The notes beneath the pieces are model-generated. The model searched no databases, was not told the DNA's origin, and saw nothing but the letters and a program-made list of their open reading frames with translations. A DNA stretch of 14,031 nt from an uncultured Elusimicrobia bacterium (GTDB lineage Bacteria; Elusimicrobiota; Elusimicrobia; Elusimicrobiales; Elusimicrobiaceae), in the NCBI GenBank assembly GCA_947164805.1, contig CAMUXX010000009.1:1-14031 (forward strand), given 5' to 3'. The position numbers and the translations under genes were made by a program. Shown here in pieces: positions 1 to 8,459 of this stretch; the stretch's first letter is position 1, and each line of letters opens with the position of its first letter.

Positions 1-892
1 TTGCTTCGCCGGGTTTTGGGTTTGCACCGCCCCCGATTAAAGCAATATTTGAAATCGTATGATGCGGTTCCCTAAAAGGTCTTTGAAAAACTTTTTTTCC
101 TTTACCTAACATTCTGCAAACAGAATAAATTTGTAAAATTTCAAGCATTTCTTCTTTAGTCAAAGGCGGTAAAATTGTTGAAAAGCGCTTTGCTAACATG
201 CTTTTACCCGTGCCTGGTGTACCTATCATTAAAACATTATGGCCACCGGCTGCGGCAATTTCCAAAGCACGTTTTGCGAGTGCTTGGCCTTTAACTTCGC
301 AAAAATCTTCTTTTAAATCAAATCCTTCTAAATTGTCTTCAACTTTTGGGCTTGAATATTCCTGATAAAATAAAATTTTGCCTTCAAGCAAATCAACGAC
401 TTCTTTTAAAGAACTTGCACCAAAATTTGGGACCTCAGCAAATTCCCCTTCTTCTTTGTTTGCTAAGGGAATAACTGCTTTCTTGATGCCGGTTTTTCTT
501 AAAGAAATTAACATTGGCAGAACACCGGCACAGGCATGAACTTTACCGTTCAACCCAAGTTCACCGATAAATACCATTTCGTTTAATTTATTTTGTGCTT
601 GATTACTTAAAGCACCGCTTGCAGCCAATATGCCTAACGCAATAGGCAAATCAAAATGCGTACCTGTTTTTTTAATTTCGGCAGGAACTAAATTGACCGT
701 TATTTTTCTTAAAGGGAAATCAAAACCGCTGTTTCTTATTGCAGCTTGTACACGGTCTTTTGCCTCTTTGACTTCCTGTTCAGGAAGACCGACTATCGTA
801 AAAGTGGGCGCACCTCCGGCGATGTCAATTTCTACTTTGACAATAAATCCCTCTAAGGCTTTTATCGCGGAGGATAACACACTTGCTAACAT
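1..892 (-). CDS. comM: YifB/ComM family Mg-chelatase-like AAA+ ATPase, 3' end off the window
   Basis: The 297 N-terminal residues of a protein usually about 500 long; the rest lies beyond position 1. An N-terminal Lon-protease-like fold comes first, with the family stretch VGLPEQEVKEAKDRV at residues 34-48. The AAA+ core follows, with Walker A GTPGTGKS at 224-231 and the diagnostic RPFREPHHTIS at 271-281. In Haemophilus and Vibrio, ComM is a hexameric branch-migration helicase that aids integration of transforming DNA; the exact role here is inferred from family. The ATG shares one base with the stop of the upstream lipoprotein gene (TAATG), so translation is probably coupled. It is the most distal visible gene of an operon that begins at tpiA. 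Family identity is secure. Confidence 0.93.
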   Translation of the reverse strand, partial: MLASVLSSAIKALEGFIVKVEIDIAGGAPTFTIVGLPEQEVKEAKDRVQAAIRNSGFDFPLRKITVNLVPAEIKKTGTHFDLPIALGILAASGALSNQAQNKLNEMVFIGELGLNGKVHACAGVLPMLISLRKTGIKKAVIPLANKEEGEFAEVPNFGASSLKEVVDLLEGKILFYQEYSSPKVEDNLEGFDLKEDFCEVKGQALAKRALEIAAAGGHNVLMIGTPGTGKSMLAKRFSTILPPLTKEEMLEILQIYSVCRMLGKGKKVFQRPFREPHHTISNIALIGGGANPKPGEA

Positions 893-1995
893 TATATAAA
901 TTCCATTGTAATACTGTCGGCAGAAGCATTTACTATCGTAAAATTTGAAACATTTTTACGTAAAATTTTAGCGGAAAATTCTTCTGCAGTAGAAACTTTT
1001 GCCTGCACTGAAAAAGTAGCAGTAGAGTTCCTGTATTTTATTAAAGCAAAATCTTCAACATCTCTTTGTGAGCGCATAATATTTTGAAGTTTTTCCAAAC
1101 GCTCAATAGTGTTAACATTTGTAACAATGAAATTAAAAGTTTTTGCAGAATTAATTGCCTGTGTTATATCTTCTTCCACTTGCTCTGCTGCAGTTTGACA
1201 CGCATTCATTAAAGCTTTTTGTTCTGCCAAACTTTGCACTGCATCAAGACCGCTGGCATTTTCTGCTGCTTGTGCTACAAGTTGATAATTGCTTGTTGCC
1301 ATTACTTTTAAATTTACTTTAGCGCGAACAGGTTTAAAAGTTGTTGTTAAGGCTGCAGCACTTTCAAGAGGTGCGGCATCTGCTTCTGCGATAATAACAA
1401 AACGGGCTCCTTCTTTTTTTGCTTTATCAATAAAAGAAGTTGTATCTGTTAAATTGTTTTCACTTAAAGTTCCTCCGTCAAGTAAAGTATACGGAAAATT
1501 TTTAAGTGCTTTATAAATACCTTGGCGGCAATATTGTTTTAAAGAAACTTCACCGTTAATGATTTCTCTGGAAGCAACTAAAATATTTGTTTTACGAACA
1601 TAAGAACTGTCTTCAATTTCTTTAACTTTAGCTGCCAAGTTGCTAACCAAAACCATTATACGCCCTTCCACATAGAAAGTATCCCCTTTCCTGTATGAAG
1701 AAGAGACATAAGAACGCCTGACATAATTTTTGTAATTAGCTAAAATATCTGTTTTTACTCTTTCAGGATACTCAATCAAACTATTAGAAGAAAGGAAAAC
1801 CCTTGCGGCCTTTTCTACAGCAGCTTTTTCCGCCAAGACCAACCCTTCCTCCTTCATTGATGAAACAGATCCTTCTACAAAAGGAACTTCCGCACTTGCC
1901 ATAACATATTCGCCTTCCCCCTTAGGACCGATATTTATTCTTTGGCAAGCACTAAAAAAAAGACAAAGGATAAGTAAAGACAAAAACTTCTTCAT
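892..1995 (-). CDS. Lipoprotein, FlgT/LPP20-like
   Basis: A 367-residue predicted lipoprotein: lysines at 2-3, a hydrophobic stretch at 4-14 and lipobox FSAC with Cys17 as the lipidated residue. Residues 50-70 form an Ala/Glu-rich helix, followed near 101-117 by a Tyr/Gly turn and a beta strand (FYVEGRIMVLV). This resembles the N-terminal fold of the FlgT and LPP20 families. A middle part (about 135-250) and a C-terminal part (about 285-367) are compatible with the FlgT three-domain plan, but the assignment rests on pattern, not on a search. No flagellar gene is visible nearby, so a flagellar role should not be assumed. A strong AAGGAG site lies just upstream and overlaps the stop of the preceding DnaA-like gene. 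The 3' end overlaps the comM start by one base. Confidence 0.75.
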   Translation of the reverse strand: MKKFLSLLILCLFFSACQRINIGPKGEGEYVMASAEVPFVEGSVSSMKEEGLVLAEKAAVEKAARVFLSSNSLIEYPERVKTDILANYKNYVRRSYVSSSYRKGDTFYVEGRIMVLVSNLAAKVKEIEDSSYVRKTNILVASREIINGEVSLKQYCRQGIYKALKNFPYTLLDGGTLSENNLTDTTSFIDKAKKEGARFVIIAEADAAPLESAAALTTTFKPVRAKVNLKVMATSNYQLVAQAAENASGLDAVQSLAEQKALMNACQTAAEQVEEDITQAINSAKTFNFIVTNVNTIERLEKLQNIMRSQRDVEDFALIKYRNSTATFSVQAKVSTAEEFSAKILRKNVSNFTIVNASADSITMEFI

Positions 1996-2005
1996 TTTTT
2001 TCTCC

Positions 2006-4768
2006 TTATTTCAAAATATCACCAAGCATTTTAATATAGGCACTTGGTTTTTTAATATCTTCAAAGTTAATAGTCCCGCAACGAACCATCATGATTTCAA
2101 GCATATGGGTAAGAATATCATAGAAATTATCTCTGATCGGTTCTTTACACTCCGTAAATGCAGGACCTAAAATAACAGCACCTTTTAAGCCTTTTAAGTC
2201 ACAAATATTTGCAATTTTAAAGGCTGCGGAAATTATATGATCGGTTGAATAAGCTGATTTCAAAGCATAGTTAAAACCGCCTTTTATCCCTAAACTTTTT
2301 GCTGCCTCCTGCGCTGCAAAAGCAACCCAACGAAATTTATCAATTTGGGATGCCGGGAAGAAAAACCCGAAATTACCCCAAGAATTTTCAGAATTTCTTT
2401 CAAGGGCAGTTATTTCTTCAAAATCTTTAGTCACTATTGGACTTTCTGTATTCTCTCCGTTAGCGCCTGTCATTTCTTTTAATATTTCTTCATAAGACAT
2501 TTTCTTTATGCCACTGCTTTCTATACGTCTGGAAAGGACTTTAACTCTTTTGACATTTCTGGCTACATCTCCTAATGAAGAATTCCTTTCGGAGAAGAAA
2601 TTTTTTACTTGATTTTCCGTTAAATCTAAAAATGAAGATGTAACTATTCTATTGGTTAATTTTTCGAAATGAGCTTTACTGGGAACTTTAAGTTCGGCAA
2701 CAGTTCCCAAAGAAAATTTAAAATTAACTAATTCTTCAAATCTTTTTAAACTTTCTGGTGGATATTTGGAAGATAAGAGAATTTGTTTTTTGTTTTTAAG
2801 AAAATCATTTAAAACTTTTGAAATATATTCCCTGTTATGTTCGTTTACGGCTGTTAAATGAACGTCATCTATGATAAGAACTTCGGCATTATTGAAAAAG
2901 GCATCGAGTTTTTCCTTCTGTCCTTTTTCCAATAAATATTGTACACCTCTTGAAAAGCGTACACCGTTTGTAAATAATATTTTAGATTGAGGTATTTTTT
3001 TAGAAACCTCATAACCCATAGCATGCAAAAAATGTGTTTTTCCTGTACCGCTACCTCCTTGTATTAAGAAGGGGTTATTGCTCTTACCTAAATCATCTAA
3101 AGTAGCCATTGCCATGGCATGAGCAAAACGAATAGAAGAAATATCCATATTAGCAAAAGTATTTGTTGGTACTAAAGGCATTTCTATAGGGTAATTCCTA
3201 TATTTGGTATCTTTTGAAGGTGTCGCAACATGTAAAGTATGGTCTATTTTCATACCTTTTTTTATTTCATTATTTTTAACTTGGGCTGTTTCGTTCAAAG
3301 GTTTATTTTGTTCTTTAGGTTTAGAAACTGCCGGAATTTCTTTGTTTTCTTCTTTCATATTTTTATTTACCTCTCCAACATTAACTTTGCTAAAATGTTT
3401 TTGATGTTCATCTATTTTGTTTTGTTTTTCTTCACTATCTTCTTTTACTATATTATTTTGTTTTCTTATGTCTTCTTTTTTATTAACTTGCTCCACTATA
3501 ACTTCCTTTTCTTTTTTTTGTTCTACAATATTTTTTGTTTTACTTTCCAAATTACCGTTAGTAAACAACTGATCAGGCAAAGTAATATCTGCTTCTTCCT
3601 GTTTAATATCATCAGGAGAATTTTTTATAGTTTCTTCCGTAGGTGCTATTTTTATAGTTTCCTCTTTTTTCTTAACAAAAACCGTATTTTTAACCTTCTC
3701 TTCCTTTTTGTTCCCCTGATTTTCTAAAATTTGCAAGGGTGTTTTCTCTTCTTCAAAGACAGTTTCCGCATTTTTTATTTCCCCTTCTGACTGATTGGCA
3801 TAAAAATCGCAAACAGTTTCCGCAGCAAAAATATCATCTACCTGAATCTTTGCAGTAAGAGGATTCGTTGTTATATTTTCTTTTTCTCCTTTAATAGTAT
3901 TGGAAAAAGTTTCTTCTTCTAATAAACTTTTTTTAACGATAAGACCTTCCCCTAAATTTTGAAAAGGATTTACACTTTGATTGTTACCCGGAACTTCTTT
4001 TTTTAAATTATTATTTATATTTTTTAATACCTTTTCTTTGTTTTCATTTGAAAGAGAAGAAGATTTTTGGGACAAAAAAGTCTTTTCCTTCTGCTCCTTT
4101 TTCGTGTGAATAGCCGTCTTAAATTTACCAAAAATATTTCCAAATAATCCTGTTTTTTCTTTTTCCATTTCTGTTTTGATATCTCCGGGAGAATAAGGGC
4201 GTATCGTTTCCTTTGTTTGTTCTTTACCTGATAATTTTTGATATATTTCCTCAGCCGCACTTTTTGGAGTTTTGTTGTTCATACTAGGGATTGTTTTTGC
4301 TAATTCTAAAGAAGTATTTCCAATATCTATCCTTTGTTCTCCTTCAGATACTATCGGACCGTTTGTTACAAGATCTTTAAAATTCGTTTCGGTGTTTTGT
4401 TCTATGGATACAGGAAATCCAGTTTCTGCAAGACTTATGGATGTACTTTCAGCTGTTTTTCGTTCTTTTGGAGATTGAGTTGATATATCTATGGTCATAG
4501 TTCTCGATGAATTACCAAAAGTTTGCGTAACTCCCCCAAAAGATATTTTTTCTAATTTCGTTCTAATCTTTTCAAGTGAAGATTGTTCTTTGATATCTAA
4601 AAGTTCAAAAACATAATTAAAACCGGGAAATTTTGCATCTATCAACTTACAATGATCTGCAAATTCCCTTTCAATATCCTCACGGCCTTTTTCATCCCCT
4701 TTTACAAGAAGAACATAAACGGAATTTTGTGTAAAAGAATTTTCCCTTATATCATAACCGCTGATCAT
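2006..4768 (-). CDS. DnaA-like AAA+ ATPase with long charged linker and unknown terminal domains
   Basis: A 920-residue protein in four parts. Residues 1 to about 80 form a small alpha/beta domain I do not recognise. About 90-530 is a low-complexity, Lys/Glu/Asn-rich linker, probably disordered. About 535-770 is a DnaA domain-III-like AAA+ module: Walker A GGSGTGKT at 571-578, Walker B VLIIDDVH at 630-637, sensor 1 region ILLSSKYPP at 663-671, and a sensor 2-like DVARNVKRV. About 785-920 is a second unknown globular domain. DnaA's helix-turn-helix domain IV signature is not seen, and the SRF that carries DnaA's Arg finger appears as FKF (683-685). It is therefore a DnaA paralogue, not the initiator. 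The start has a GGAGAAG site 16 bp after deoC. Its function is unknown. Confidence 0.85.
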   Translation of the reverse strand: MISGYDIRENSFTQNSVYVLLVKGDEKGREDIEREFADHCKLIDAKFPGFNYVFELLDIKEQSSLEKIRTKLEKISFGGVTQTFGNSSRTMTIDISTQSPKERKTAESTSISLAETGFPVSIEQNTETNFKDLVTNGPIVSEGEQRIDIGNTSLELAKTIPSMNNKTPKSAAEEIYQKLSGKEQTKETIRPYSPGDIKTEMEKEKTGLFGNIFGKFKTAIHTKKEQKEKTFLSQKSSSLSNENKEKVLKNINNNLKKEVPGNNQSVNPFQNLGEGLIVKKSLLEEETFSNTIKGEKENITTNPLTAKIQVDDIFAAETVCDFYANQSEGEIKNAETVFEEEKTPLQILENQGNKKEEKVKNTVFVKKKEETIKIAPTEETIKNSPDDIKQEEADITLPDQLFTNGNLESKTKNIVEQKKEKEVIVEQVNKKEDIRKQNNIVKEDSEEKQNKIDEHQKHFSKVNVGEVNKNMKEENKEIPAVSKPKEQNKPLNETAQVKNNEIKKGMKIDHTLHVATPSKDTKYRNYPIEMPLVPTNTFANMDISSIRFAHAMAMATLDDLGKSNNPFLIQGGSGTGKTHFLHAMGYEVSKKIPQSKILFTNGVRFSRGVQYLLEKGQKEKLDAFFNNAEVLIIDDVHLTAVNEHNREYISKVLNDFLKNKKQILLSSKYPPESLKRFEELVNFKFSLGTVAELKVPSKAHFEKLTNRIVTSSFLDLTENQVKNFFSERNSSLGDVARNVKRVKVLSRRIESSGIKKMSYEEILKEMTGANGENTESPIVTKDFEEITALERNSENSWGNFGFFFPASQIDKFRWVAFAAQEAAKSLGIKGGFNYALKSAYSTDHIISAAFKIANICDLKGLKGAVILGPAFTECKEPIRDNFYDILTHMLEIMMVRCGTINFEDIKKPSAYIKMLGDILK

Positions 4769-4784
4769 TTTTCTTCTCCAATAA

Positions 4785-5420
4785 TTAAGAAACTATTTTT
4801 ATACCGGCACTTGCCCCTAAACGTAATGCACCGGCATCTATCATCTTTAAAGCATCTTCTTTTGTACGGATACCACCTGATGCTTTAACTTTTATACCGC
4901 TTGCTTCTTTCATTAATTTAACATCTTCCGCTGTTGCACCGGCAGAAGAAAACCCTGTGGAAGTTTTAACAAAATCCGCACCGGCTTTTGCCGCTAATTT
5001 GCAAACTGTTTTCTTTTCTTCCTCGGTTAAATAAGATGTCTCAATAATAACTTTTAAAATTTTACCTTCACTTGCTTTACGTACTGCTAAAATATCCCGG
5101 TAAACATAATCTATATTACCTTCTTGCAATGCTCCTATATTTATGACCATATCAACTTCATTTGCACCTTGCTTAATAGCAAGGGCGGCTTCTGCTGCTT
5201 TAATTTCTGAAGTATTTGCCCCTAAAGGAAAACCTATAACCGTGCAAACATTAACCCCTGTGCCTTTTAAAACTTCCGCACAAAGCGAAACCCAGCAAGG
5301 GTTAACACAAACAGATGCAAAATGGTATTGTTTTGCTTCCTCGCAAAGTTTTAAAATATCTGCTTTGGTTGCAATAGGTTTAAGTAAAGTATGGTCTATA
5401 TAAGATGCTAAATTATTCAT
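4785..5420 (-). CDS. deoC: Deoxyribose-phosphate aldolase
   Basis: A 211-residue class I aldolase that reversibly splits 2-deoxyribose 5-phosphate into glyceraldehyde 3-phosphate and acetaldehyde in deoxynucleoside salvage. All catalytic elements are present: Asp90 in EVDMVINIG, the Schiff-base Lys152 in DFVKTSTG and Lys179 in [11 protein letters not shown]. The length matches short bacterial DeoC proteins. I chose the ATG at 5420 because AGGA lies 9 bases upstream and the protein then starts in the family manner ([15 protein letters not shown]). An in-frame ATG at 5450 would add ten residues with no family counterpart. The gene overlaps the end of tpiA by 8 bases, so the two are cotranscribed. 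This pairing is logical: the product glyceraldehyde 3-phosphate is a substrate of TpiA. Confidence 0.96.
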   Translation of the reverse strand: MNNLASYIDHTLLKPIATKADILKLCEEAKQYHFASVCVNPCWVSLCAEVLKGTGVNVCTVIGFPLGANTSEIKAAEAALAIKQGANEVDMVINIGALQEGNIDYVYRDILAVRKASEGKILKVIIETSYLTEEEKKTVCKLAAKAGADFVKTSTGFSSAGATAEDVKLMKEASGIKVKASGGIRTKEDALKMIDAGALRLGASAGIKIVS

Positions 5421-6165
5421 AATCAATGATCCTGGTAAACTTTTCCGCAATTAATGCTTGCCCCCCAACTAAAACACCGTCAACATTTTCTTTAGCCATA
5501 ATTGAATCAACATTTTCCGCTTTCACACTGCCGCCATATAAAATGCGGATATTATTTGCAAAATTTGCACCCAACATAGTAGATAAAACTTTCCTGATTA
5601 AAGCATGAACTTCTTCCGCTTGTTCCGGAGTTGCAGTTTTACCTGTACCGATAGCCCAAACAGGTTCATAGGCTATAACTAAAGTTTTTAAATCTTCGGC
5701 AGTATAACCTTTTAAACCTTCTTGTAATTGTGTTGTTATAACTTGTTCTACTTTACCGGCTTCACGTTCTGATAATGTTTCGCCAACACAATAAATAACT
5801 TGCAAATTATGCCGCAAAGCAGCGGCAATTTTTTTATTTAAAATTTCATTTGTATCACCAAATAATGCACGGCGTTCGCTATGCCCCAAAATAACGGCAG
5901 TTGCACCGGCTTCTTTAATTTGGGAAGGTGAAACCTGGGAAGTAAAAGCACCCTTTTCTTCAAAATAACAATCTTGTGCTGCAACAATAACCCCTGTGCC
6001 TTTTAATGCATTTGCTACGGCATTAATCGCCGTAAAGCTGGGGGCTACCATAATATCGGCATTATTCCTATTCTTTGCCGCTTTAAGAGCATTAACTAAA
6101 GTTACCCCTTCCTGTATAGTATTATTCATTTTCCAATTACCTGCAATAAAAGGTTTTCTTGACAT
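5413..6165 (-). CDS. tpiA: Triosephosphate isomerase
   Basis: A 250-residue TIM-barrel enzyme that interconverts dihydroxyacetone phosphate and glyceraldehyde 3-phosphate in glycolysis and gluconeogenesis. The catalytic residues are all present: Lys12 in GNWKMN, His95 in LGHSERR and Glu167 in [11 protein letters not shown]. The phosphate-binding GGSV (211-214) and VGGQAL (233-238) are intact. The ATG at 6165 is preferred: AAAGAGGA lies 7 bases upstream and [14 protein letters not shown] is the usual N-terminus. A start at 6204 would add 13 non-conserved residues. It appears to be the first gene of the minus-strand operon running to comM, divergent from folD. Full length and normal. Confidence 0.98.
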   Translation of the reverse strand: MSRKPFIAGNWKMNNTIQEGVTLVNALKAAKNRNNADIMVAPSFTAINAVANALKGTGVIVAAQDCYFEEKGAFTSQVSPSQIKEAGATAVILGHSERRALFGDTNEILNKKIAAALRHNLQVIYCVGETLSEREAGKVEQVITTQLQEGLKGYTAEDLKTLVIAYEPVWAIGTGKTATPEQAEEVHALIRKVLSTMLGANFANNIRILYGGSVKAENVDSIMAKENVDGVLVGGQALIAEKFTRIIDYE

Positions 6166-6276
6166 AAATATTCCTCTTTGTTTAAATTTTATATTTTGCG
6201 ACACTGCGCTATAATATATATTAACATTTTATACATTAATATGGCAAAAGTTTTTTAAATTTTATAGAATTTCTAT
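6166..6276. promoter_or_regulatory. Divergent tpiA/folD promoter region
   Basis: A 111-bp AT-rich gap between divergent starts must hold promoters for both sides. The plus strand has a perfect TATAAT at 6210-6215 but only a poor -35 (TTTTAT at 6187). On the minus strand a TTGCCA element near 6250-6245 is followed 17-18 bp later by TTAATA or TAATAT. No Shine-Dalgarno precedes folD. A TATAGA at 6263-6268 lies close enough to the ATG for a nearly leaderless message. The exact elements are uncertain. Confidence 0.35.
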
Positions 6277-7152
6277 ATGGCAAATATTCTTGAAGGTAAA
6301 ACCTTAGCAAATAAAATTAAAGACTCTTTACAAGAAAGAGCATATGATATTTATAAAAAAATGGGAAGGCGCGCAAGCCTTATCGGCTTTGGATGGAAAG
6401 GTGACGCTGCAGGCTTTTATTATCTTAACAAAGAAGTGGACGCCGCACGCAAAATAGGAATAGACGCAGATATTGTTTTGCTTGAAGAGACAACAAAACC
6501 AAAACAACTTTTTACTTTGCTTGATGCAGTGTTTCAAAAATCAAACACTAGTGATGCTCTTTTGATTGCAAGGCCTTTGCCACCGCAACTTAATAATTTG
6601 GATATTGCCGCAAATATTAACCCTGCACAAGATATTGACGGATCCGGATTAATAAGTATGGGGCGCTTGTTTATGTGCAAAACATGGAAAGATATTGAGA
6701 ATTTGCAAACATTTATTCCTTGCTGCCCAAAGGCAGTTATGCGTTTGCTTGAATATTATAAGATAAATTTAGAAGGGGCAAAAGTTGCAGTTATAGGAAG
6801 AAGTAATACCGTAGGTTCACCTTTGGCAAAAATGCTAACGGCAAACAATGCTGTTGTTACTTTATGTCACAGTAAAACTAAAGATTTAAAAGAAATAACT
6901 TTAAATAGCGATATTGTGGTATCTGCCGCAGGTAAAATAAATTTAATTAAGAAAGATTTTGTAAAAAAAGGTACAATACTTATAGATGTTGCAACAGTTG
7001 TAAACGAACAAGGCAAATGCGTAGGCGATATGGACTTTGAAAATTTAAAAGAGATTTGCCCTATATCCCCTGTTCCGGGTGGTGTAGGACCTGTGACTTT
7101 AGCGTGTTTACTTGAAAATATTATTATTTCTGCTGAGAGGAAAATAAAATGA
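6277..7152 (+). CDS. folD: FolD-family methylene-tetrahydrofolate dehydrogenase/cyclohydrolase, active site altered
   Basis: A 291-residue FolD-type protein of normal length. The family oxidises 5,10-methylene-THF to methenyl-THF with NADP and hydrolyses it to 10-formyl-THF. Recognisable elements: the YxxxK pair Tyr48/Lys52, DIDG with Asp121, the dinucleotide-binding GRSNTVGSP (174-182), CHSKT (197-201) and the hallmark PVPGGVGPVT (265-274). Several normally fixed residues differ: the catalytic Gln of VQLPLP (human Q100) is Ala98 here (IARPLP), PCTPxG reads PCCPKA (148-153), and IDVGIN reads IDVATV. Dehydrogenase activity may persist, but cyclohydrolase activity is doubtful. The ATG at 6277 has no visible Shine-Dalgarno. 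The stop overlaps the next gene by 4 bases (ATGA). Confidence 0.9.
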   Translation: MANILEGKTLANKIKDSLQERAYDIYKKMGRRASLIGFGWKGDAAGFYYLNKEVDAARKIGIDADIVLLEETTKPKQLFTLLDAVFQKSNTSDALLIARPLPPQLNNLDIAANINPAQDIDGSGLISMGRLFMCKTWKDIENLQTFIPCCPKAVMRLLEYYKINLEGAKVAVIGRSNTVGSPLAKMLTANNAVVTLCHSKTKDLKEITLNSDIVVSAAGKINLIKKDFVKKGTILIDVATVVNEQGKCVGDMDFENLKEICPISPVPGGVGPVTLACLLENIIISAERKIK

Positions 7153-7691
7153 AAAAGATTTTTTCTTTAATTGTTCTTGTTTTTTCTTTAATTTGTATTA
7201 GCGGTTGTATTTCTAAGGAAGGATATCCTACTTCTTTTGAAAAAGAGTACAGAAAACTTGAATTAGAAACAAAAAATTACACTGAGTCAGATTTTTATGA
7301 TGCAGACAGAAGATCTGCAGACGACAAAAGAGCAATGAACGAAGGTGACCGCATGGCTGCCGTTGCCCAAGAAGCACAAAAAGAAAGACGTGCAAAAACG
7401 GTAGTGGAATCTGATTATTATTTCCAAGTTTATCCGGGCAGAAAAGAATCTTACTCTTATAATGAGTATAATGAAGTTTGGTCCGACGGATATCCTTTAC
7501 GCGCTTACAAAGAAACACAAAGGCTTTGGAAAAAGCCACAAAGATTTAAACCGGAAGAATATGCCGGTGTTCCGGATGACGGTATGGTAACGGAACAAGC
7601 CGTAGCAGCTGCAGAAGAAGCCGCACGCAAGGCAGAACAAGAGGCAGCCGCAGCCGCCGCTTCCGCCGAAAGTGATGCAGTTTATGAATAA
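7149..7691 (+). CDS. Small lipoprotein of unknown function
   Basis: A 180-residue predicted lipoprotein: Lys2-Lys3, a hydrophobic core at 4-17 and lipobox ISGC with Cys20 lipidated. The mature part is rich in charged and aromatic residues, with Tyr-rich stretches near 95-120 and a Trp-Lys-Lys-Pro near 127. The last 35 residues are an Ala/Glu helix (AVAAAEEAARKAEQ onward) that could form a coiled coil or a surface-attached tail. I recognise no domain. It overlaps folD by 4 bases, has a GAGAGG site inside the end of folD, and is followed within 40 bp by a terminator. It is therefore the last gene of a two-gene unit. The link to folate chemistry is probably only positional. Confidence 0.85.
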   Translation: MKKIFSLIVLVFSLICISGCISKEGYPTSFEKEYRKLELETKNYTESDFYDADRRSADDKRAMNEGDRMAAVAQEAQKERRAKTVVESDYYFQVYPGRKESYSYNEYNEVWSDGYPLRAYKETQRLWKKPQRFKPEEYAGVPDDGMVTEQAVAAAEEAARKAEQEAAAAAASAESDAVYE

Positions 7692-7728
7692 TTAACCAAA
7701 TAATAATATTATCTTAATTAGTTTTACC

Positions 7729-7759
7729 AAAAAGGCCTTCCAAACGGAAGGCCTTTTTT
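7729..7759. terminator. Bidirectional intrinsic terminator
   Basis: A perfect inverted repeat: AAAAAGGCCTTCC (7729-7741), loop AAAC, GGAAGGCCTTTTT (7746-7758). The GC core is flanked by A and T runs, so it works in both directions. It closes the folD-lipoprotein unit on the plus strand and the rubredoxin unit on the minus strand. Confidence 0.93.
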
Positions 7760-7768
7760 ATTATCCTC

Positions 7769-7927
7769 TTAATTTTCAGGACTAAACTGGTCTTTACCCA
7801 CTCCGCAAACCGGGCAAACCCAATCTTCTTTAACATCTTTCCAAGGTGTTCCTGCCGGAATACCGTGTTCCGGATCTCCTACTTCTTCGTCGTAAACATA
7901 ACCGCAAACATTGCAAATATATTTCAT
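7769..7927 (-). CDS. Rubredoxin
   Basis: A 52-residue one-iron electron carrier of classic size. It has the two CxxCG knuckles, [11 protein letters not shown] (Cys5, Cys8) and [13 protein letters not shown] (Cys38, Cys41), plus the typical [13 protein letters not shown] between them. GAGGAG lies 7 bases before the ATG. It follows the flavin-reductase-like gene by 19 bp and the superoxide reductase gene before that. This context suggests that it passes electrons from a flavoprotein to superoxide reductase, and perhaps to rubrerythrin nearby. The partners are inferred; the protein identity is certain. Confidence 0.97.
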   Translation of the reverse strand: MKYICNVCGYVYDEEVGDPEHGIPAGTPWKDVKEDWVCPVCGVGKDQFSPEN

Positions 7928-7946
7928 TTTATTTCTCCTCTATTTT

Positions 7947-8459
7947 TTATTTTTGATAAGTTACTGCACCTTTCGGCGTCTTGCCTTTTAATTTATTATA
8001 GTAGAAAGCATAAGTCATCGGCGGGCAAGAAGTATCCAAAATGTCCGCATCTTCCAAAGAACAAATAAACATTGTATGTGTGTCCAAATCAATACTGCTG
8101 CTTACTCGTAAAATCAAATAAGCCGCTGTATTAACGGTAACAATCGGCAAACCTTTACTGTTTAATTTATGGGTAATTTTTGCAAATTTATCAAAATTTC
8201 TTCCGGTCCTAAAACCGAAATTTCCGATAAACACCATATCTGCTTTTTCCGTTAAAGGTTGTACGCAAATTAAACCTGTTTGTTTGATATATTCATACGT
8301 TAAACTTTCTTTATTTAAAGTAACGGCAAGACGCACAGGCTCAGCGGTAATTTGTTCAACGGAATTGGCGATCATACCGTTAATCTTGCCGTCTTTTGAT
8401 ACGGAAGAAACAATGTATAACCCATAATTTAAAGTAAAAAGAGTTTGCAAATTAACCAT
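7947..8459 (-). CDS. Flavin reductase-like FMN-binding protein (Hrb/flavoredoxin type)
   Basis: A 170-residue FMN-binding split-barrel protein of the flavin reductase-like family. The N-terminal pattern LNYGLYIVSS followed by KINGMIANSVEQIT (residues 25-38) and the C-terminal PPMTYAFYY plus KGKTPKGAVTY match the flavin domain of high-molecular-weight rubredoxin (Hrb) of acetogens. There the flavin domain is fused to a rubredoxin. Here the rubredoxin is a separate gene immediately downstream, so the two may form a split Hrb. The likely job is NAD(P)H-dependent electron transfer to rubredoxin. The ATG overlaps the stop of the superoxide reductase gene by one base (TAATG). Substrate and cofactor are inferred. 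Confidence 0.88.
   Translation of the reverse strand: MVNLQTLFTLNYGLYIVSSVSKDGKINGMIANSVEQITAEPVRLAVTLNKESLTYEYIKQTGLICVQPLTEKADMVFIGNFGFRTGRNFDKFAKITHKLNSKGLPIVTVNTAAYLILRVSSSIDLDTHTMFICSLEDADILDTSCPPMTYAFYYNKLKGKTPKGAVTYQK

Noticed and set aside
954..967. A second TTTTACGTAAAA palindrome core like the one at 13368
   Set aside because: It lies inside the lipoprotein coding sequence, where codons for Ile-Leu-Arg-Lys explain it; probably coincidence.
3239..3727. Phe-rich open frame on the plus strand
   Set aside because: It is the complement of the Lys/Glu/Asn-rich linker of the DnaA-like gene, where A-rich codons leave few stops on the other strand.
2006..4768. The DnaA-like gene as the chromosomal initiator DnaA, with an origin nearby
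   Set aside because: It lacks the domain IV signature, has no dnaN or recF neighbour, and I saw no cluster of DnaA boxes in the gaps.
6239..6284. Direct repeat ATATGGCAAA at 6239 and 6275, the second covering the folD start
   Set aside because: Ten bases in AT-rich DNA is too short to claim; the first copy opens only a five-codon frame.
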